Positions 1-9,300 of a DNA stretch of 64,000 bases are shown piece after piece. Source of the DNA: JAAYUD01 sp963676865 (lineage in GTDB: Bacteria > Bacteroidota > Bacteroidia > Bacteroidales > Bacteroidaceae); contig CAXXSS010000001.1 in NCBI GenBank assembly GCA_963676865.2, positions 2,604,001 to 2,668,000 of the forward strand, in the 5' to 3' direction. Positions within the stretch are counted from its first letter, which is position 1, and each line of letters begins with the position of its first letter. The position numbers and the translations under genes were made by a program. A model generated the notes under the pieces. The model made no database searches and was not told where the DNA came from. It was given only the letters and a program-made list of their open reading frames with translations.

Positions 1-123
1 TTTTAATCCTTCATTACCAGTTTCTGCTGTACCTATTACATTTGTGTTTTGATATTCTTGTAGTCCTCTTTCAAGTGCTTTTATAGCAATAGGATCATCA
101 TCAATAATTGCAATTTTTATCAT
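1..123 (-). CDS. Response regulator, N-terminal part (cut by window edge)
   Basis: Reading the - strand from the ATG at 123-121 gives a receiver-domain start: an MIKIAIIDDDP stretch with the acidic cluster that binds Mg2+ in CheY-like domains. Only 41 codons lie inside the window, so the phospho-accepting Asp and the output domain are not visible. The gene lies 76 nt downstream of a LytS/YehU-type sensor kinase on the same strand. Such kinases usually pair with LytTR-output regulators, so a LytTR C-terminus is expected, but that is inference. Confidence 0.85.
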   Translation of the reverse strand, partial: MIKIAIIDDDPIAIKALERGLQEYQNTNVIGTAETGNEGLK

Positions 124-199
124 ATTTATGTTAGAATAATATAGATAATTTTATACAGCTTTTATCTAAATATTTTTATTATGCTTTTGTTGTATCGGT

Positions 200-2224
200 T
201 CAATTGTTTATGCTATCAGCTAATTTTAAATTATTAGGAATATGTATAAAAGCTTCACAACCTATTATTTTGTCGTTTTCTACTATGTTGTGAATTTTGA
301 ATTCCATTTTCTGCTTATTACGTTGATTATTTATAAGCATAGATTGTCTGATGATATTTAATCCCGTTTTGGTACGACTATTTTCTGTTTGGATATAAAA
401 TCCTCTTCCATTGTCTCTGACGTAAATATTTGTACCATTTACCAATGCTTGTATTTCTATTATTAATTTCTTATGCCCTTCTAAGCCCTTTAAACCGTGT
501 TTAATCGAATTTTCGACTAGTATTTGAATTAGCATGGGGGGGATAATGATATGTTCCATTATAGTATGAGTAGGGGCAATTATTTTAAATTCAAAATCGT
601 TGCCCATTACATGTTTTTCTAGTTCTATATATTTGCTTACAAAGTCTAGTTCTGTAGCTAGTGATATAGCATTTAAATATGATAAGTCTATACTTTCTCT
701 GAGGAGTTGAGTGAGTTGGTTCATTTCAAGATGATTATTCTCATTTTCATGATTTAGTACGTTAAAAATGAAATGTGGAGATATCCTGTTGCGTATGCTT
801 GTCAATCTCAACTCTAGCATTTTCATTTGTGTCTGTAACTTGATTTTGCGTGAATAAGCCATATAAATAGATGCAGCCAAAGCAATAAATAGAGAAATTG
901 TTAAAGCAATCATAACAAAGAAATTGGCTTTTTTTACTTCGCTATCTTTTTTTGCAATTACTAATTTATGATGTAAGTCAAGAGTGTCTTGTTGATATCT
1001 CATCATAATTTCTCCAGCCTTCATGTGTTGTCGGCTATTCTCTATTGAATCGTTTATATGCGTGATAGACAGTAAATTATTGTACGCTTTTTTATAGTTG
1101 CCTATCTTTAAATAATAATTGCGTAAATAGGAATCTCTTATTTGTGCGAGGTTACTTCGCGCTGGAGGCGTAAATGTTTCAGAGTTTAAAATATGGTGTA
1201 CTAATTTGATATTATTAGTTGTAAGTGCTATACCTATTTTTATGGTATTTATATAATATTCTCCATCGGTAATTTTACCTCTTTTAAAATAAGGTTCTGA
1301 CAGTGTTAAGTAGTATCTGGCTGAATCTATTTGTCCTAGATTAAGAAATACATCCGCTAGATTGAGTTGGCATATATTTATATCTGTTTCCAAATGCTTA
1401 GAATTTTGTAGCATTAACCTCAGACGTCTAAATATTTTTAGCGAATTGGGATAATCTTTTTTGTAGTAGAGAAAGTTTCCGTAATTGTTTAAGAAATAAT
1501 TTTTTAAATTGGGTGTTAGTTGTTTGTATACTTTTTCAGTGGATTTGTAATAATAGTCTGCAGTTTTGTAGTCGTGTAGGGTCATGTAAATCTGGGCTAG
1601 TCCCATATATAGTGATACGTACGAAGAATGTGGTAAATTGAGGGAGTCTGACAGGAATAGTGCGCGTCTGTACCAATGGGCTGCTTCCGGTATTTTGTTT
1701 TTCTGGGAATATGCATCAGCAAGGTTGGCGCATAAGTTAGGGGCTCCTTTCAAATTGGGGCTTTTCATAATAAAGTTATAAGCTAAAGTGTGATACTTGA
1801 TAGCTGAATCAGATTTAATAGTCATGAAAAAAGTGTCTGCTTTTATTTCATATGCCTGCCCTATGATGTCGTATATTCTCGTATCTTTTTCTTTATATGT
1901 TTTTGTATATTGAAAAATTCTTTTGAGGCATGAGCTCATGGAATCGGGTTTTGAATTTAAATAATAAAATTTAGTAAGCTGAATTAGGTATGAATAATAC
2001 TCGAGACTGTCTTTGGCCTGCTTCATACCTAAAATTACTAAATAGCGTGCATGTGGGGAATTGTTTTTGATAGAATCGCCTATAGCATGTAGCTGTTTAT
2101 ATTCTTTTGGCGTATTGTAAGTCTTATTATTGCAACATGTGAAAAGTCCTAAAATGAATGTAGACATACAAAAGAAGAATATTTGATATCTTCTAAATGA
2201 GTTTTTGTGGCATTGATACGACAT
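200..2224 (-). CDS. TPR-containing LytS/YehU-type sensor histidine kinase (lipoprotein-like N-terminus)
   Basis: This 674-residue protein has an N-terminal hydrophobic segment ending in a lipobox-like LFTCC (Cys30), a TPR-rich sensor region (about 60-400), one membrane helix (about 435-456) and a cytoplasmic kinase. The kinase has the His_kinase motif SPHFIFN with phospho-acceptor His484, the N-box ENSIKHG near 571 and the G-box DNGRGF near 604. It should autophosphorylate and pass phosphate to the regulator encoded 76 nt downstream. The same layout is common in Bacteroidota, where the TPR part is thought to sense through protein contacts. A -7-like element (TATCTTTG on the - strand, 2259-2252) lies just upstream. 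The ligand and regulon are unknown. Confidence 0.9.
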   Translation of the reverse strand: MSYQCHKNSFRRYQIFFFCMSTFILGLFTCCNNKTYNTPKEYKQLHAIGDSIKNNSPHARYLVILGMKQAKDSLEYYSYLIQLTKFYYLNSKPDSMSSCLKRIFQYTKTYKEKDTRIYDIIGQAYEIKADTFFMTIKSDSAIKYHTLAYNFIMKSPNLKGAPNLCANLADAYSQKNKIPEAAHWYRRALFLSDSLNLPHSSYVSLYMGLAQIYMTLHDYKTADYYYKSTEKVYKQLTPNLKNYFLNNYGNFLYYKKDYPNSLKIFRRLRLMLQNSKHLETDINICQLNLADVFLNLGQIDSARYYLTLSEPYFKRGKITDGEYYINTIKIGIALTTNNIKLVHHILNSETFTPPARSNLAQIRDSYLRNYYLKIGNYKKAYNNLLSITHINDSIENSRQHMKAGEIMMRYQQDTLDLHHKLVIAKKDSEVKKANFFVMIALTISLFIALAASIYMAYSRKIKLQTQMKMLELRLTSIRNRISPHFIFNVLNHENENNHLEMNQLTQLLRESIDLSYLNAISLATELDFVSKYIELEKHVMGNDFEFKIIAPTHTIMEHIIIPPMLIQILVENSIKHGLKGLEGHKKLIIEIQALVNGTNIYVRDNGRGFYIQTENSRTKTGLNIIRQSMLINNQRNKQKMEFKIHNIVENDKIIGCEAFIHIPNNLKLADSINN

Positions 2225-2592
2225 ATTTGGGGGTTTATGTTAATCTTTCTACAAAGATATATTATTACTTTTAAATTTCAGGAATTATTCAAAGATATTT
2301 ACGAATAAAAAACGATCTGGTATATTGGATATATCATTCATTCTATGATGCTATAGTACCTTTATTTTAGATGAAGTACAATACTCCTAAAAGGATATCA
2401 TTGTAAGAAAAATATTGAATATCGAAGGGATAAAGACAGAGAATAATGATCTTGGAAGTTAAATTTAGTTTAAAAAGGCGATAGTTCTCTTACTTGAAGC
2501 GCGTACTTGTAATAGTTTTTGTATTTTTACTTGGAAATTATTGAAATAGATGGAGCATTTATTTAATTGCTTCACTAGAAAAACTACTAACT
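2225..2592. other. Divergent intergenic region between the kinase and the lipoprotein pair
   Basis: This stretch separates the - strand kinase from the + strand lipoproteins. Two copies of the - strand string TATCTTTG (2259-2252 and 2297-2290) fit the Bacteroidota -7 element and could drive the kinase. No clear + strand -7 box was found for the lipoprotein at 2593, and no ORF or RNA is recognisable. Confidence 0.4.
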
Positions 2593-3558
2593 ATGAATAA
2601 GAAAAAATTGTTTAATGTACTGTGTTTGTTCTTTTTGTTGACCTTATTGTTTTCTTGTGGTAATGATGATTCGTCGAAAGCCGACTCGCAGAATGATGCC
2701 TTGTTGGTAGGAACTTGGACAAAAGATGATAGAGACGGATATAAAGCTCGGGTAAATGAGATGGTGTTTAATATTGATGGAACAGGAAGTTACATTGATT
2801 ATTCCATGAAAGAGGGTAAACTTAATTGGAGTACTGAAAAAGGTAAACTGAAAATCTGTTTTGACAAAGGCACCACCGATGAATTCGTTTATTCTCTATC
2901 CGGGGCGACAATGACAACGAGTGATATGCAATGTTATGTATTAAAGTTGCCTATACTCGGTTATTTGTATGCAAGCGGCTCCGATATTTACACAAATGGT
3001 TTTTCTTATATGTTTGGGAAAACCGGTTCGGGTATTTTTTCATATTTCAATGATGATAGTTGGTTGGTGTCTAAAACTTTTGCGTGGAATCGAATAGGGA
3101 ATAATAAAATATCCTTGACATTTGATGGCGCTAAAAATGCAATTTCAATGACCTATAATACATCGAATGATGGAGTGTCGTTTTCAAGAGGAGATAACTC
3201 TTTTATGGGAAGAGGACGTTTTTTATATAAAAATGAAAACGATCAGATTGGCACTTGGACTGCTGAATATGCTGATTTGAGGCCGTTGTCTGCTGGTGGC
3301 GAGCATTCGGGAACTATAATAATGGAAGATGGATCATTCTATTGTGATGTCATCAAAGATGGAGCAAAGTTCAATAGAAACTATTCAATGAAAGTTTTCA
3401 ATTTCAATGGTTTATTGGTACTTAAAGAAGACGGCGGGACAGAAATACCTTTGTGGTTTCGTTATAGATATGCTCGATCGGTAAAGCAACTCTTTTTGGA
3501 GATCTCTGAAGATGAACACTTCTCTCACTATGTAGGATATAAGAAAACGATTGAATAG
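2593..3558 (+). CDS. Lipoprotein of unknown function (lipocalin-like repeats suspected)
   Basis: This 321-residue protein has a type II signal peptide: a basic start, a leucine-rich core and a lipobox ending LLFSC at about residue 22. The mature part contains GTW motifs near residues 40 and 220 (VGTWTKDD, IGTWTAEY). These resemble the start of small lipocalin-like beta domains in Bacteroidota lipoproteins, so two tandem beta-barrel-like units are possible. No catalytic motif was recognised. The next lipoprotein starts 8 nt downstream, so the two are probably co-transcribed. The neighbouring two-component system is a plausible but unproven regulator. Confidence 0.75.
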   Translation: MNKKKLFNVLCLFFLLTLLFSCGNDDSSKADSQNDALLVGTWTKDDRDGYKARVNEMVFNIDGTGSYIDYSMKEGKLNWSTEKGKLKICFDKGTTDEFVYSLSGATMTTSDMQCYVLKLPILGYLYASGSDIYTNGFSYMFGKTGSGIFSYFNDDSWLVSKTFAWNRIGNNKISLTFDGAKNAISMTYNTSNDGVSFSRGDNSFMGRGRFLYKNENDQIGTWTAEYADLRPLSAGGEHSGTIIMEDGSFYCDVIKDGAKFNRNYSMKVFNFNGLLVLKEDGGTEIPLWFRYRYARSVKQLFLEISEDEHFSHYVGYKKTIE

Positions 3559-3566
3559 TTATTGAG

Positions 3567-4427
3567 ATGAAAATAATGATGAAAAATATCTTGTATTGTT
3601 TTCTTTGTGTCTTTTTTATTTTTGGATGCTCTGGAAGTAATAGTCTGAATTCTCCTATTGATGCGGATCCGAATGAAACCGTTGTGTTCAAATTGTCTGC
3701 AGAACAGGCTAAAGTGAATATCTTTGATCCTGTAAAATTGTCTATAGTCGACAATAAAGGACTTTCTCCTCTTTTGTATTCTCAGGCTCTGAAGGCTACA
3801 TGCGATTCGTTGGTCTGGGATGTTAAGAAAATGAATGAGCGTATGCTGGTATTTACACAAAAGAAAGATGCGTCTCACGAAGAAACCGCGTTGAAACTTA
3901 CATGGATACAATGCTTTTATCTACCCGACGTTTACGAAACTTATCTGTTGGGATATAAAGAAGGAAAGATAATCTCTCGAGATACGTTGCGTATAGATGT
4001 GACAAATGATCGGGACTTTTTGTATCGTAATTGGGGAGATTTGGACAATACAGGTCATAATATCGGTCATAATAATTCGTTAAATAAGAATCGAGAGTTC
4101 TATACATTTGCATCAAAAGAAAATAATATTCCAACTCTTGATTTGCGTCTATTTAATATAGACAATGAGGAAGAATCTTCTTTTTGTCGGAAGAGTGAAA
4201 ACGAACTCTATCGTTTTATAAACCAACTTTATGGGCAGCCACAATACACTAATGAATCCTCTGAATTAATAGCAAAATACAACGAGCTTTTTGCTGTACG
4301 TCCAGAGACATATACTCCTGTGGCCTTTTGGTTGACAAAAAAAGCTAAAATAGTATTGCTAAGAAGTCATGAATCTGAGGAAAATATCCCAGAATGTCAT
4401 ATTCATGCCGAGCCATTATCAAAATAG
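3567..4427 (+). CDS. Lipoprotein of unknown function, second gene of the pair
   Basis: This 286-residue protein starts with a short basic stretch, a hydrophobic core and the lipobox FIFGC (about residue 21), so it should be exported and lipidated. The rest is hydrophilic with no recognised domain. It starts 8 nt after the preceding lipoprotein gene, and an alternative ATG four codons in would give MKNILYC, an equally good signal peptide. The two probably form one operon. I do not recognise a function. Confidence 0.7.
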   Translation: MKIMMKNILYCFLCVFFIFGCSGSNSLNSPIDADPNETVVFKLSAEQAKVNIFDPVKLSIVDNKGLSPLLYSQALKATCDSLVWDVKKMNERMLVFTQKKDASHEETALKLTWIQCFYLPDVYETYLLGYKEGKIISRDTLRIDVTNDRDFLYRNWGDLDNTGHNIGHNNSLNKNREFYTFASKENNIPTLDLRLFNIDNEEESSFCRKSENELYRFINQLYGQPQYTNESSELIAKYNELFAVRPETYTPVAFWLTKKAKIVLLRSHESEENIPECHIHAEPLSK

Positions 4428-4547
4428 TCAATTATTTGATTCGCCTTTTAGCAACTTCTCTTATTCTGAACTTAATATTCTCTTTATAAGGTCTTGTCTT
4501 GGTGATAAAAATAAATGAATTTATTTTTTATTGTCTCTGGCTTGCAC

Positions 4548-4555
4548 TATCTTTG
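4548..4555 (+). promoter_or_regulatory. -7 promoter element upstream of nnr
   Basis: TATCTTTG matches the Bacteroidota -7 consensus TAnnTTTG and lies 27 nt before the nnr ATG. No well-spaced TTTG -33 box is visible, so strength is uncertain. Confidence 0.5.
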
Positions 4556-4582
4556 TAAATTGATATATAAGTATATTAGGCG

Positions 4583-6097
4583 ATGAAAATATTTCAGTGT
4601 AAAAAGATTAAGGAACTCGATCAATATACCATAGAGCATGAGCCTATACGTCCAATCGATTTGATGGAGCGGTCAGCAGATGCTTTAGCCTCTGCTATAG
4701 TCCGCCGTTGGACCCCTGATACACCAATTGTTGTATTTGCGGGACAAGGAAATAATGGTGGAGATGCATTGGCTGTAGCACGTAAATTGATTGAGAAACA
4801 ATATAATGTAGAAACTTTTTTGTTTAATACATCTAATCATCTGTCGGAAGACTGTACGACCAATCGTGACAGGTTAAAGGAGATTGAATGCGTTAAGTTT
4901 ACGGAAGTAACGACGCAGTTTCAGATTCCTCAACTTACAGATAAACATGTGGTAGTCGATGGATTATTTGGAACCGGACTCGATAAACCGTTGACTGGAG
5001 GGTACGCCGGTTTGGTCAAATTTATCAATTCTTCCGATGCTACAGTTGTGTCGATAGATATTCCTTCAGGACTAAATGGTGATGGACGTCGTTTTGATAT
5101 TTATCCTAATGTCATAGTAAACGCTGATTTGACATTGACTTTGCAAATGCCCAAAATGGCCTTTTTCTTTGCCGAGAATGAGGATGTGATAGGAGAATGG
5201 GAAGTTCTTGATATTGGACTAAGTGAAGAGGGTATTGAAAAGATGGAAACTCCTTTTTCCTTACTTGAAGAAGAAAATATTAAATCTTTGATTGAACCTC
5301 GAAAGAAATTCGCTCATAAAGGAGATTTTGGACATGCTCTGCTCATAGCTGGCTCGTATGGTATGGCGGGTGCTTCAATAATGTCGGCCAAGGCTTGCGT
5401 CAAGTCGGGGGTGGGATTGCTTACTGTACATGCTCCTTCGCTTAATATTTCTGTGCTTCAAACGGCGGTGCCTGAGGCGATGATTCAACCTGATTTAAAT
5501 GAATACTGTTTTACGACTCCCTCTTCTACACAAGATTATGATGCATTGGGCATTGGACCGGGTTTGTCGCAGCGTGAGGAGACGATAGATGCTTTTCTGC
5601 TTCAACTGGAAGGTATACAGACACCTTTAGTGCTTGATGCCGATGCACTCAATATTTTGTCTGAAAATCAGGAATATCTTAAAAAGCTTCCTCCTTATTC
5701 CGTCTTGACTCCGCATCCAAGAGAGCTAGAACGATTAGTGGGCAAGTGTACAGATTCTTATGAACGTTTGCAAAAAGCTATTGAACTGGCTACAACAGTT
5801 CGAGCTTACATCATTTTGAAAGGTGCATACTCGATTATAATTTCTCCTGACGGACATTGTGCCTTCAACTCTACGGGCAATCCAGGAATGGCTACAGCGG
5901 GGAGTGGAGATGTGCTTACGGGTGTGGTCTTGGCCTTGTTGGCTCAAGGCTATCCTGCAGAAGATGCTGCAACTATTGCAACCTATGTACATGGTTTGGC
6001 TGGTGATGAGGCTGCCTCAAAAAATGGAATGATTGCCATGACTGCAATGGATATTGTAGATGAATTACCCAATGTGTGGAAACAACTCGAACGATAA
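4583..6097 (+). CDS. nnr: Bifunctional NAD(P)HX epimerase / ADP-dependent NAD(P)HX dehydratase
   Basis: This cytoplasmic metabolite-repair enzyme converts hydrated NADH/NADPH back to the normal cofactors. The 504-residue length fits the fused bacterial form. Residues about 1-220 are the YjeF_N epimerase domain, with the motif GQGNNGGDALAVAR near 55-68. Residues about 235-495 are the carbohydrate-kinase-like dehydratase domain, with HKGDFGHALLIAG and the nucleotide-binding NPGMATAGSGDVLTG near the end. The ATG at 4583 follows a -7 element. The next gene starts 25 nt after the stop. Confidence 0.96.
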   Translation: MKIFQCKKIKELDQYTIEHEPIRPIDLMERSADALASAIVRRWTPDTPIVVFAGQGNNGGDALAVARKLIEKQYNVETFLFNTSNHLSEDCTTNRDRLKEIECVKFTEVTTQFQIPQLTDKHVVVDGLFGTGLDKPLTGGYAGLVKFINSSDATVVSIDIPSGLNGDGRRFDIYPNVIVNADLTLTLQMPKMAFFFAENEDVIGEWEVLDIGLSEEGIEKMETPFSLLEEENIKSLIEPRKKFAHKGDFGHALLIAGSYGMAGASIMSAKACVKSGVGLLTVHAPSLNISVLQTAVPEAMIQPDLNEYCFTTPSSTQDYDALGIGPGLSQREETIDAFLLQLEGIQTPLVLDADALNILSENQEYLKKLPPYSVLTPHPRELERLVGKCTDSYERLQKAIELATTVRAYIILKGAYSIIISPDGHCAFNSTGNPGMATAGSGDVLTGVVLALLAQGYPAEDAATIATYVHGLAGDEAASKNGMIAMTAMDIVDELPNVWKQLER

Positions 6098-6122
6098 TAT
6101 TGAATTAATGAACGTAATAGAG

Positions 6123-7229
6123 ATGAATAAGAAATTTTTATTAATAGCTGGATTGGTGCTCATGTCGGTTTTGCCTGTATCGGCTCAGTACAATAGGTTT
6201 TTCAATAAAGGTGATTCGAAATCAAGATATGGCGTGCAGTATGTATTACCGCAAACCTATGTCAATCTTCGTGTTCTCTCAAAGAAAACGGCTTTTATTC
6301 CAGGCGAACTTTGTCAATATGCAGAACGTTATTTGAAATTGACAGATGTACCCACTAATGCCAGTACTCAATGGACTTTTGAAAGTGCCAAAATGACTCT
6401 TGCTTCGAGACCCGATAGTACGAAAGTATTTTTCGTTCCAATGAACGAAAAGACAACAGCACCATTGATGGAATTGACTCCTGAGGGGATCGTGAAATCG
6501 ATAAATATGACTTTGCCTCAGGCTACGCCAGTTTTAGATGAAACGCCTGCTACTGTAGTCAAAGCGAAAGAACAAAAGGAAATAGATCCGCATACTTTGC
6601 TCTCTGAGGAAATACTGATGGCTGGATCTACGGCTAAGATGGCAGAGCTTGTATCTAAAGAAATATATAATATTCGTGAAAGTCGTAGCGATTTGGTGAA
6701 GGGTGAGGCTGACAATCTGCCAAAAGACGGCGCACAGCTTAAATTGATGCTCGATAATCTTGATGCACAAGAGAAAGCTTTGACTTCTATGTTTACAGGA
6801 ACATATAAAACAGAAGAGCAGTCTGCTACTATTCCTTTTGAGATTTCCGAAATGAATGATAAAGTGTTATTTCGTTTTTCAAGTGCTTTAGGATTGGTAG
6901 ATAAAGATGATCTAAGCGGTAGACCTTTTTTGTTGACAATAAAGAAAATAGAAGCGGTAGATTTAAGGGCACAAGATGCTACTGATAACAAGAAGAAAAA
7001 AGAAGAAGATAAAAACGAGGGTGTAGCTTACAATATCCCTGGCCATGCACAGCTTATTCTGAAAGATGGTAATAGGCAAGTGGCAATATCCGATTTTTTA
7101 GTAACACAGTTTGGTAGTCTGGAATACTTGGCACCGACATTGTTTACTAAGAAGACAACGGTAAGCGTTCGTTTTGATCCGTTTACCGGATCTCTATTGA
7201 AAATAGATAGAACGGATGTAGAAAAATAA
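6123..7229 (+). CDS. DUF4831 family exported protein
   Basis: With the ATG at 6123 the product is about 368 residues and begins with a clean Sec signal peptide (MNKKFLLIAGLVLM...VSAQ). The open frame reaches back into nnr, and ATG 6108 is an alternative, but both put extra residues ahead of the signal peptide. The body (RYGVQYVLPQTYVNLRV near the start, long charged middle, KKKKEEDKNEG linker near residue 300) matches my recollection of DUF4831, a Bacteroidota-specific family of unknown role. It probably follows nnr in one transcript. Confidence 0.8.
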   Translation: MNKKFLLIAGLVLMSVLPVSAQYNRFFNKGDSKSRYGVQYVLPQTYVNLRVLSKKTAFIPGELCQYAERYLKLTDVPTNASTQWTFESAKMTLASRPDSTKVFFVPMNEKTTAPLMELTPEGIVKSINMTLPQATPVLDETPATVVKAKEQKEIDPHTLLSEEILMAGSTAKMAELVSKEIYNIRESRSDLVKGEADNLPKDGAQLKLMLDNLDAQEKALTSMFTGTYKTEEQSATIPFEISEMNDKVLFRFSSALGLVDKDDLSGRPFLLTIKKIEAVDLRAQDATDNKKKKEEDKNEGVAYNIPGHAQLILKDGNRQVAISDFLVTQFGSLEYLAPTLFTKKTTVSVRFDPFTGSLLKIDRTDVEK

Positions 7230-7266
7230 TTATCTCGATTTATATTAATGCTAAAAAGTTGCTGAT

Positions 7267-8283
7267 ATGATTTCAAATAGATCTGTATTGAGATTGATGG
7301 CTATGGCTTTATTATTGTTTGTAGCTGGTACACTCAGTGCTCAACATAATATTAAACTTCGTTTCAAGGCCGATGGCTCTTTTAAAATAGTTCAGTTTAC
7401 CGACACGCATATCGTATGGAACGACAGTCGATCAGATGTCGCTTATCAATGTATAGACCAAGTGGTGAAAACAGAGAAACCCGATTTTATTATGATTACC
7501 GGTGATATTATTTATAGTGAACCGGCTATCGATAATTTTAAGAAAGTGATGAATTATGTGTCGCAGTATAAGATACCATTTGCTTTCGTATTTGGCAATC
7601 ACGATCATCAGTTTAATGTAACTGACAGCGCTTTGCTTGAGTCTGTGAAAAATGTGCCATTCAATATGACGGTTACAGCTAAAGGTGTGTCAGGTGATTG
7701 TAATTTCGATTTGCCGATATGTGCTTCCGATGGAAAGAAAGTCGAAGCAGTGATCTACGGTATTGATTCGCATAATGATTCTCGCTTGGAGAAAGCCGGA
7801 GTGAAAGGATATGACTATATTTATCGTGATCAAATAGATTGGTATGTACGTACTTCTAAGGCATATATGGCAAAGAATGGCGGGCAGCCATTGCCGTCCT
7901 TAGCATTCTTTCATATACCAGTACCCGAATATGCTGAGGCTGCTTTGGATCAAAATGCTTCACTTTATGGTAGCCGTAGAGAATGGATGTGTAGTCCTAA
8001 GCTTAATAGTGGCCTGTTTTGTGCAGTGAAAGAGCAAGGAGATATTATGGGTACGTTCTGTGGCCACGATCATGACGATGATTATGCTGTTAATTGGTAT
8101 GGTGTATTGCTTGCATACGGACGTTTTTCGGGAGGTAATACAGAATACAATCACTTGAATGGCAACGGTGCCAGAGTTATTGAAATCAAACAAGGAGAAC
8201 GTACCATTCATACGTGGATTCGCTTACGTAATGGAGAAGTACAGCAAAATACAGAATTCCCTAAAGATTATGTCAATAAATAA
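7267..8283 (+). CDS. Secreted calcineurin-like metallophosphoesterase
   Basis: This 338-residue protein has a signal peptide (hydrophobic LMAMALLLFVAGTLSA) followed by the metal-binding motifs of calcineurin-like phosphoesterases in order: TDTH, ITGDIIY, FGNHDH, a middle FHIPV His, and CGHDHDDD near residue 265. It should hydrolyse phosphate esters in the periplasm or at the surface, using two metal ions. The closest known relatives are the purple-acid-phosphatase-like Bacteroidota enzymes. The substrate is not deducible. The stop overlaps the next gene's start, indicating translational coupling. Confidence 0.92.
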   Translation: MISNRSVLRLMAMALLLFVAGTLSAQHNIKLRFKADGSFKIVQFTDTHIVWNDSRSDVAYQCIDQVVKTEKPDFIMITGDIIYSEPAIDNFKKVMNYVSQYKIPFAFVFGNHDHQFNVTDSALLESVKNVPFNMTVTAKGVSGDCNFDLPICASDGKKVEAVIYGIDSHNDSRLEKAGVKGYDYIYRDQIDWYVRTSKAYMAKNGGQPLPSLAFFHIPVPEYAEAALDQNASLYGSRREWMCSPKLNSGLFCAVKEQGDIMGTFCGHDHDDDYAVNWYGVLLAYGRFSGGNTEYNHLNGNGARVIEIKQGERTIHTWIRLRNGEVQQNTEFPKDYVNK

Positions 8284-8932
8284 TTATCAATTAATAGATG
8301 AAGTAAAATGGGGACGGAAAGATATTTTTGAATTCTTCCGTCCCTTTCTTGATTCTTCCGTCTCGGTTACTACCGAAGTAGAATGTGGCGTTACATTTTC
8401 TGAATGTAAGGGTGGGGGAACTTCTTTCTTTCTTCATTCCTTATATGCAGTGCTCAAGGCTGCCAATGAAATACCCGAATTGCGTTATCGCTTGAAAGAT
8501 AGTAAACCTGTGATTTATGATAGAGTGGATGCTTTAACTCCCATCAAAGTGAATAATATGGGAAAATTTGTAGAAGCCTTTGTTAAATACGATATTGATT
8601 TTACCAAATTTTACCGCGAGGCGTACTCTGCTATCCATGCGTTGAATGAAGAAAGCGATCCTTATGCTTTCGTCAATGCCCACAAAGGAGAACTTGGTTT
8701 AATGACTATTAGTGTTACGCCCGGATTGTATTTTACTTCGATAAAGCATACTCAACGCCAAACTTATGGCAACGATTATCCGTTGCTTAATATTGGCAAG
8801 GTTGTCAGTCGCGAAGGACGGCAGGTAATGCCCGTTTCTATAACAGTAAATCATGCTTTTGTTGATGGGTATCAGTTGGAACTGTTTTTCGACAAAATGA
8901 ATGAGTGGCTATCTACTTATCATGAGATATGA
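8270..8932 (+). CDS. Chloramphenicol acetyltransferase-like acyltransferase
   Basis: Starting at the ATG at 8270, inside the end of the phosphoesterase gene, the product is 220 residues, the usual CAT size. The catalytic motif is NHAFVDGYQ (194-202). This keeps HxxxDG with its general-base His195, but the residue before it is Asn where classical CAT enzymes have His. A central TPGLYFTSI segment matches the CAT fold. Acetyl-CoA-dependent O-acetylation is likely, but the substrate need not be chloramphenicol, and chromosomal Bacteroidota homologues are widespread. The open frame extends upstream to 8159, but that would overlap the phosphoesterase by over 100 nt and is not favoured. Confidence 0.85.
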   Translation: MSINNYQLIDEVKWGRKDIFEFFRPFLDSSVSVTTEVECGVTFSECKGGGTSFFLHSLYAVLKAANEIPELRYRLKDSKPVIYDRVDALTPIKVNNMGKFVEAFVKYDIDFTKFYREAYSAIHALNEESDPYAFVNAHKGELGLMTISVTPGLYFTSIKHTQRQTYGNDYPLLNIGKVVSREGRQVMPVSITVNHAFVDGYQLELFFDKMNEWLSTYHEI

Positions 8933-9300
8933 TGTATAGAAAATGGTAACTAGTAAAAGTATGGGCTTGTCAGTAGAAGTTAGGGGCTAAGCATAAGCAT
9001 TATTAATGGGGTCTAAATAAGAACTTTCGGGCTTGCGGCATTAGCAAAATCGTCGTATGTTAGTTTTTTCGGTGACGTCCTTAAGTTTTTCAGAAAACGT
9101 ATGGATGTCAACAGTTTTAGGTCCATATGTGGTTTTAGAAAGTTAGAAATATCAGTTTGTTGAAATAATCATATATTTTTTTCTGGTGTATATCAGCGCG
9201 TTGCGATTTGTCGCTTTCTTAAGAGACTAAATTAAAGATGGGGAAAAATTATGGTATTCATAAATTTTCCCCATCTTAATATGTTCTTAATTGGATTGAG
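8933..9300. other. Convergent intergenic region
   Basis: This lies between the acyltransferase (+) and serine palmitoyltransferase (-) stops. No credible ORF is present. The only structure seen is the hairpin at 9235-9277, listed separately. Confidence 0.5.
9235..9277 (-). terminator. Hairpin downstream of spt
   Basis: The two arms (AAGATGGGGAAAA... and ...TTTTCCCCATCTT) pair over about 16 bp around a 7-nt loop, 24 nt past the spt stop. The stem is AT-rich at its centre and GC-rich at its base, with only a weak T-run on the - strand. It probably ends spt transcription and may work in both directions. Confidence 0.6.

Noticed and set aside
8159..8269. Longer start for the CAT-like gene
   Set aside because: It would overlap the phosphoesterase by over 100 nt and add residues with no CAT similarity; the ATG at 8270 gives the standard size and places His195 correctly.
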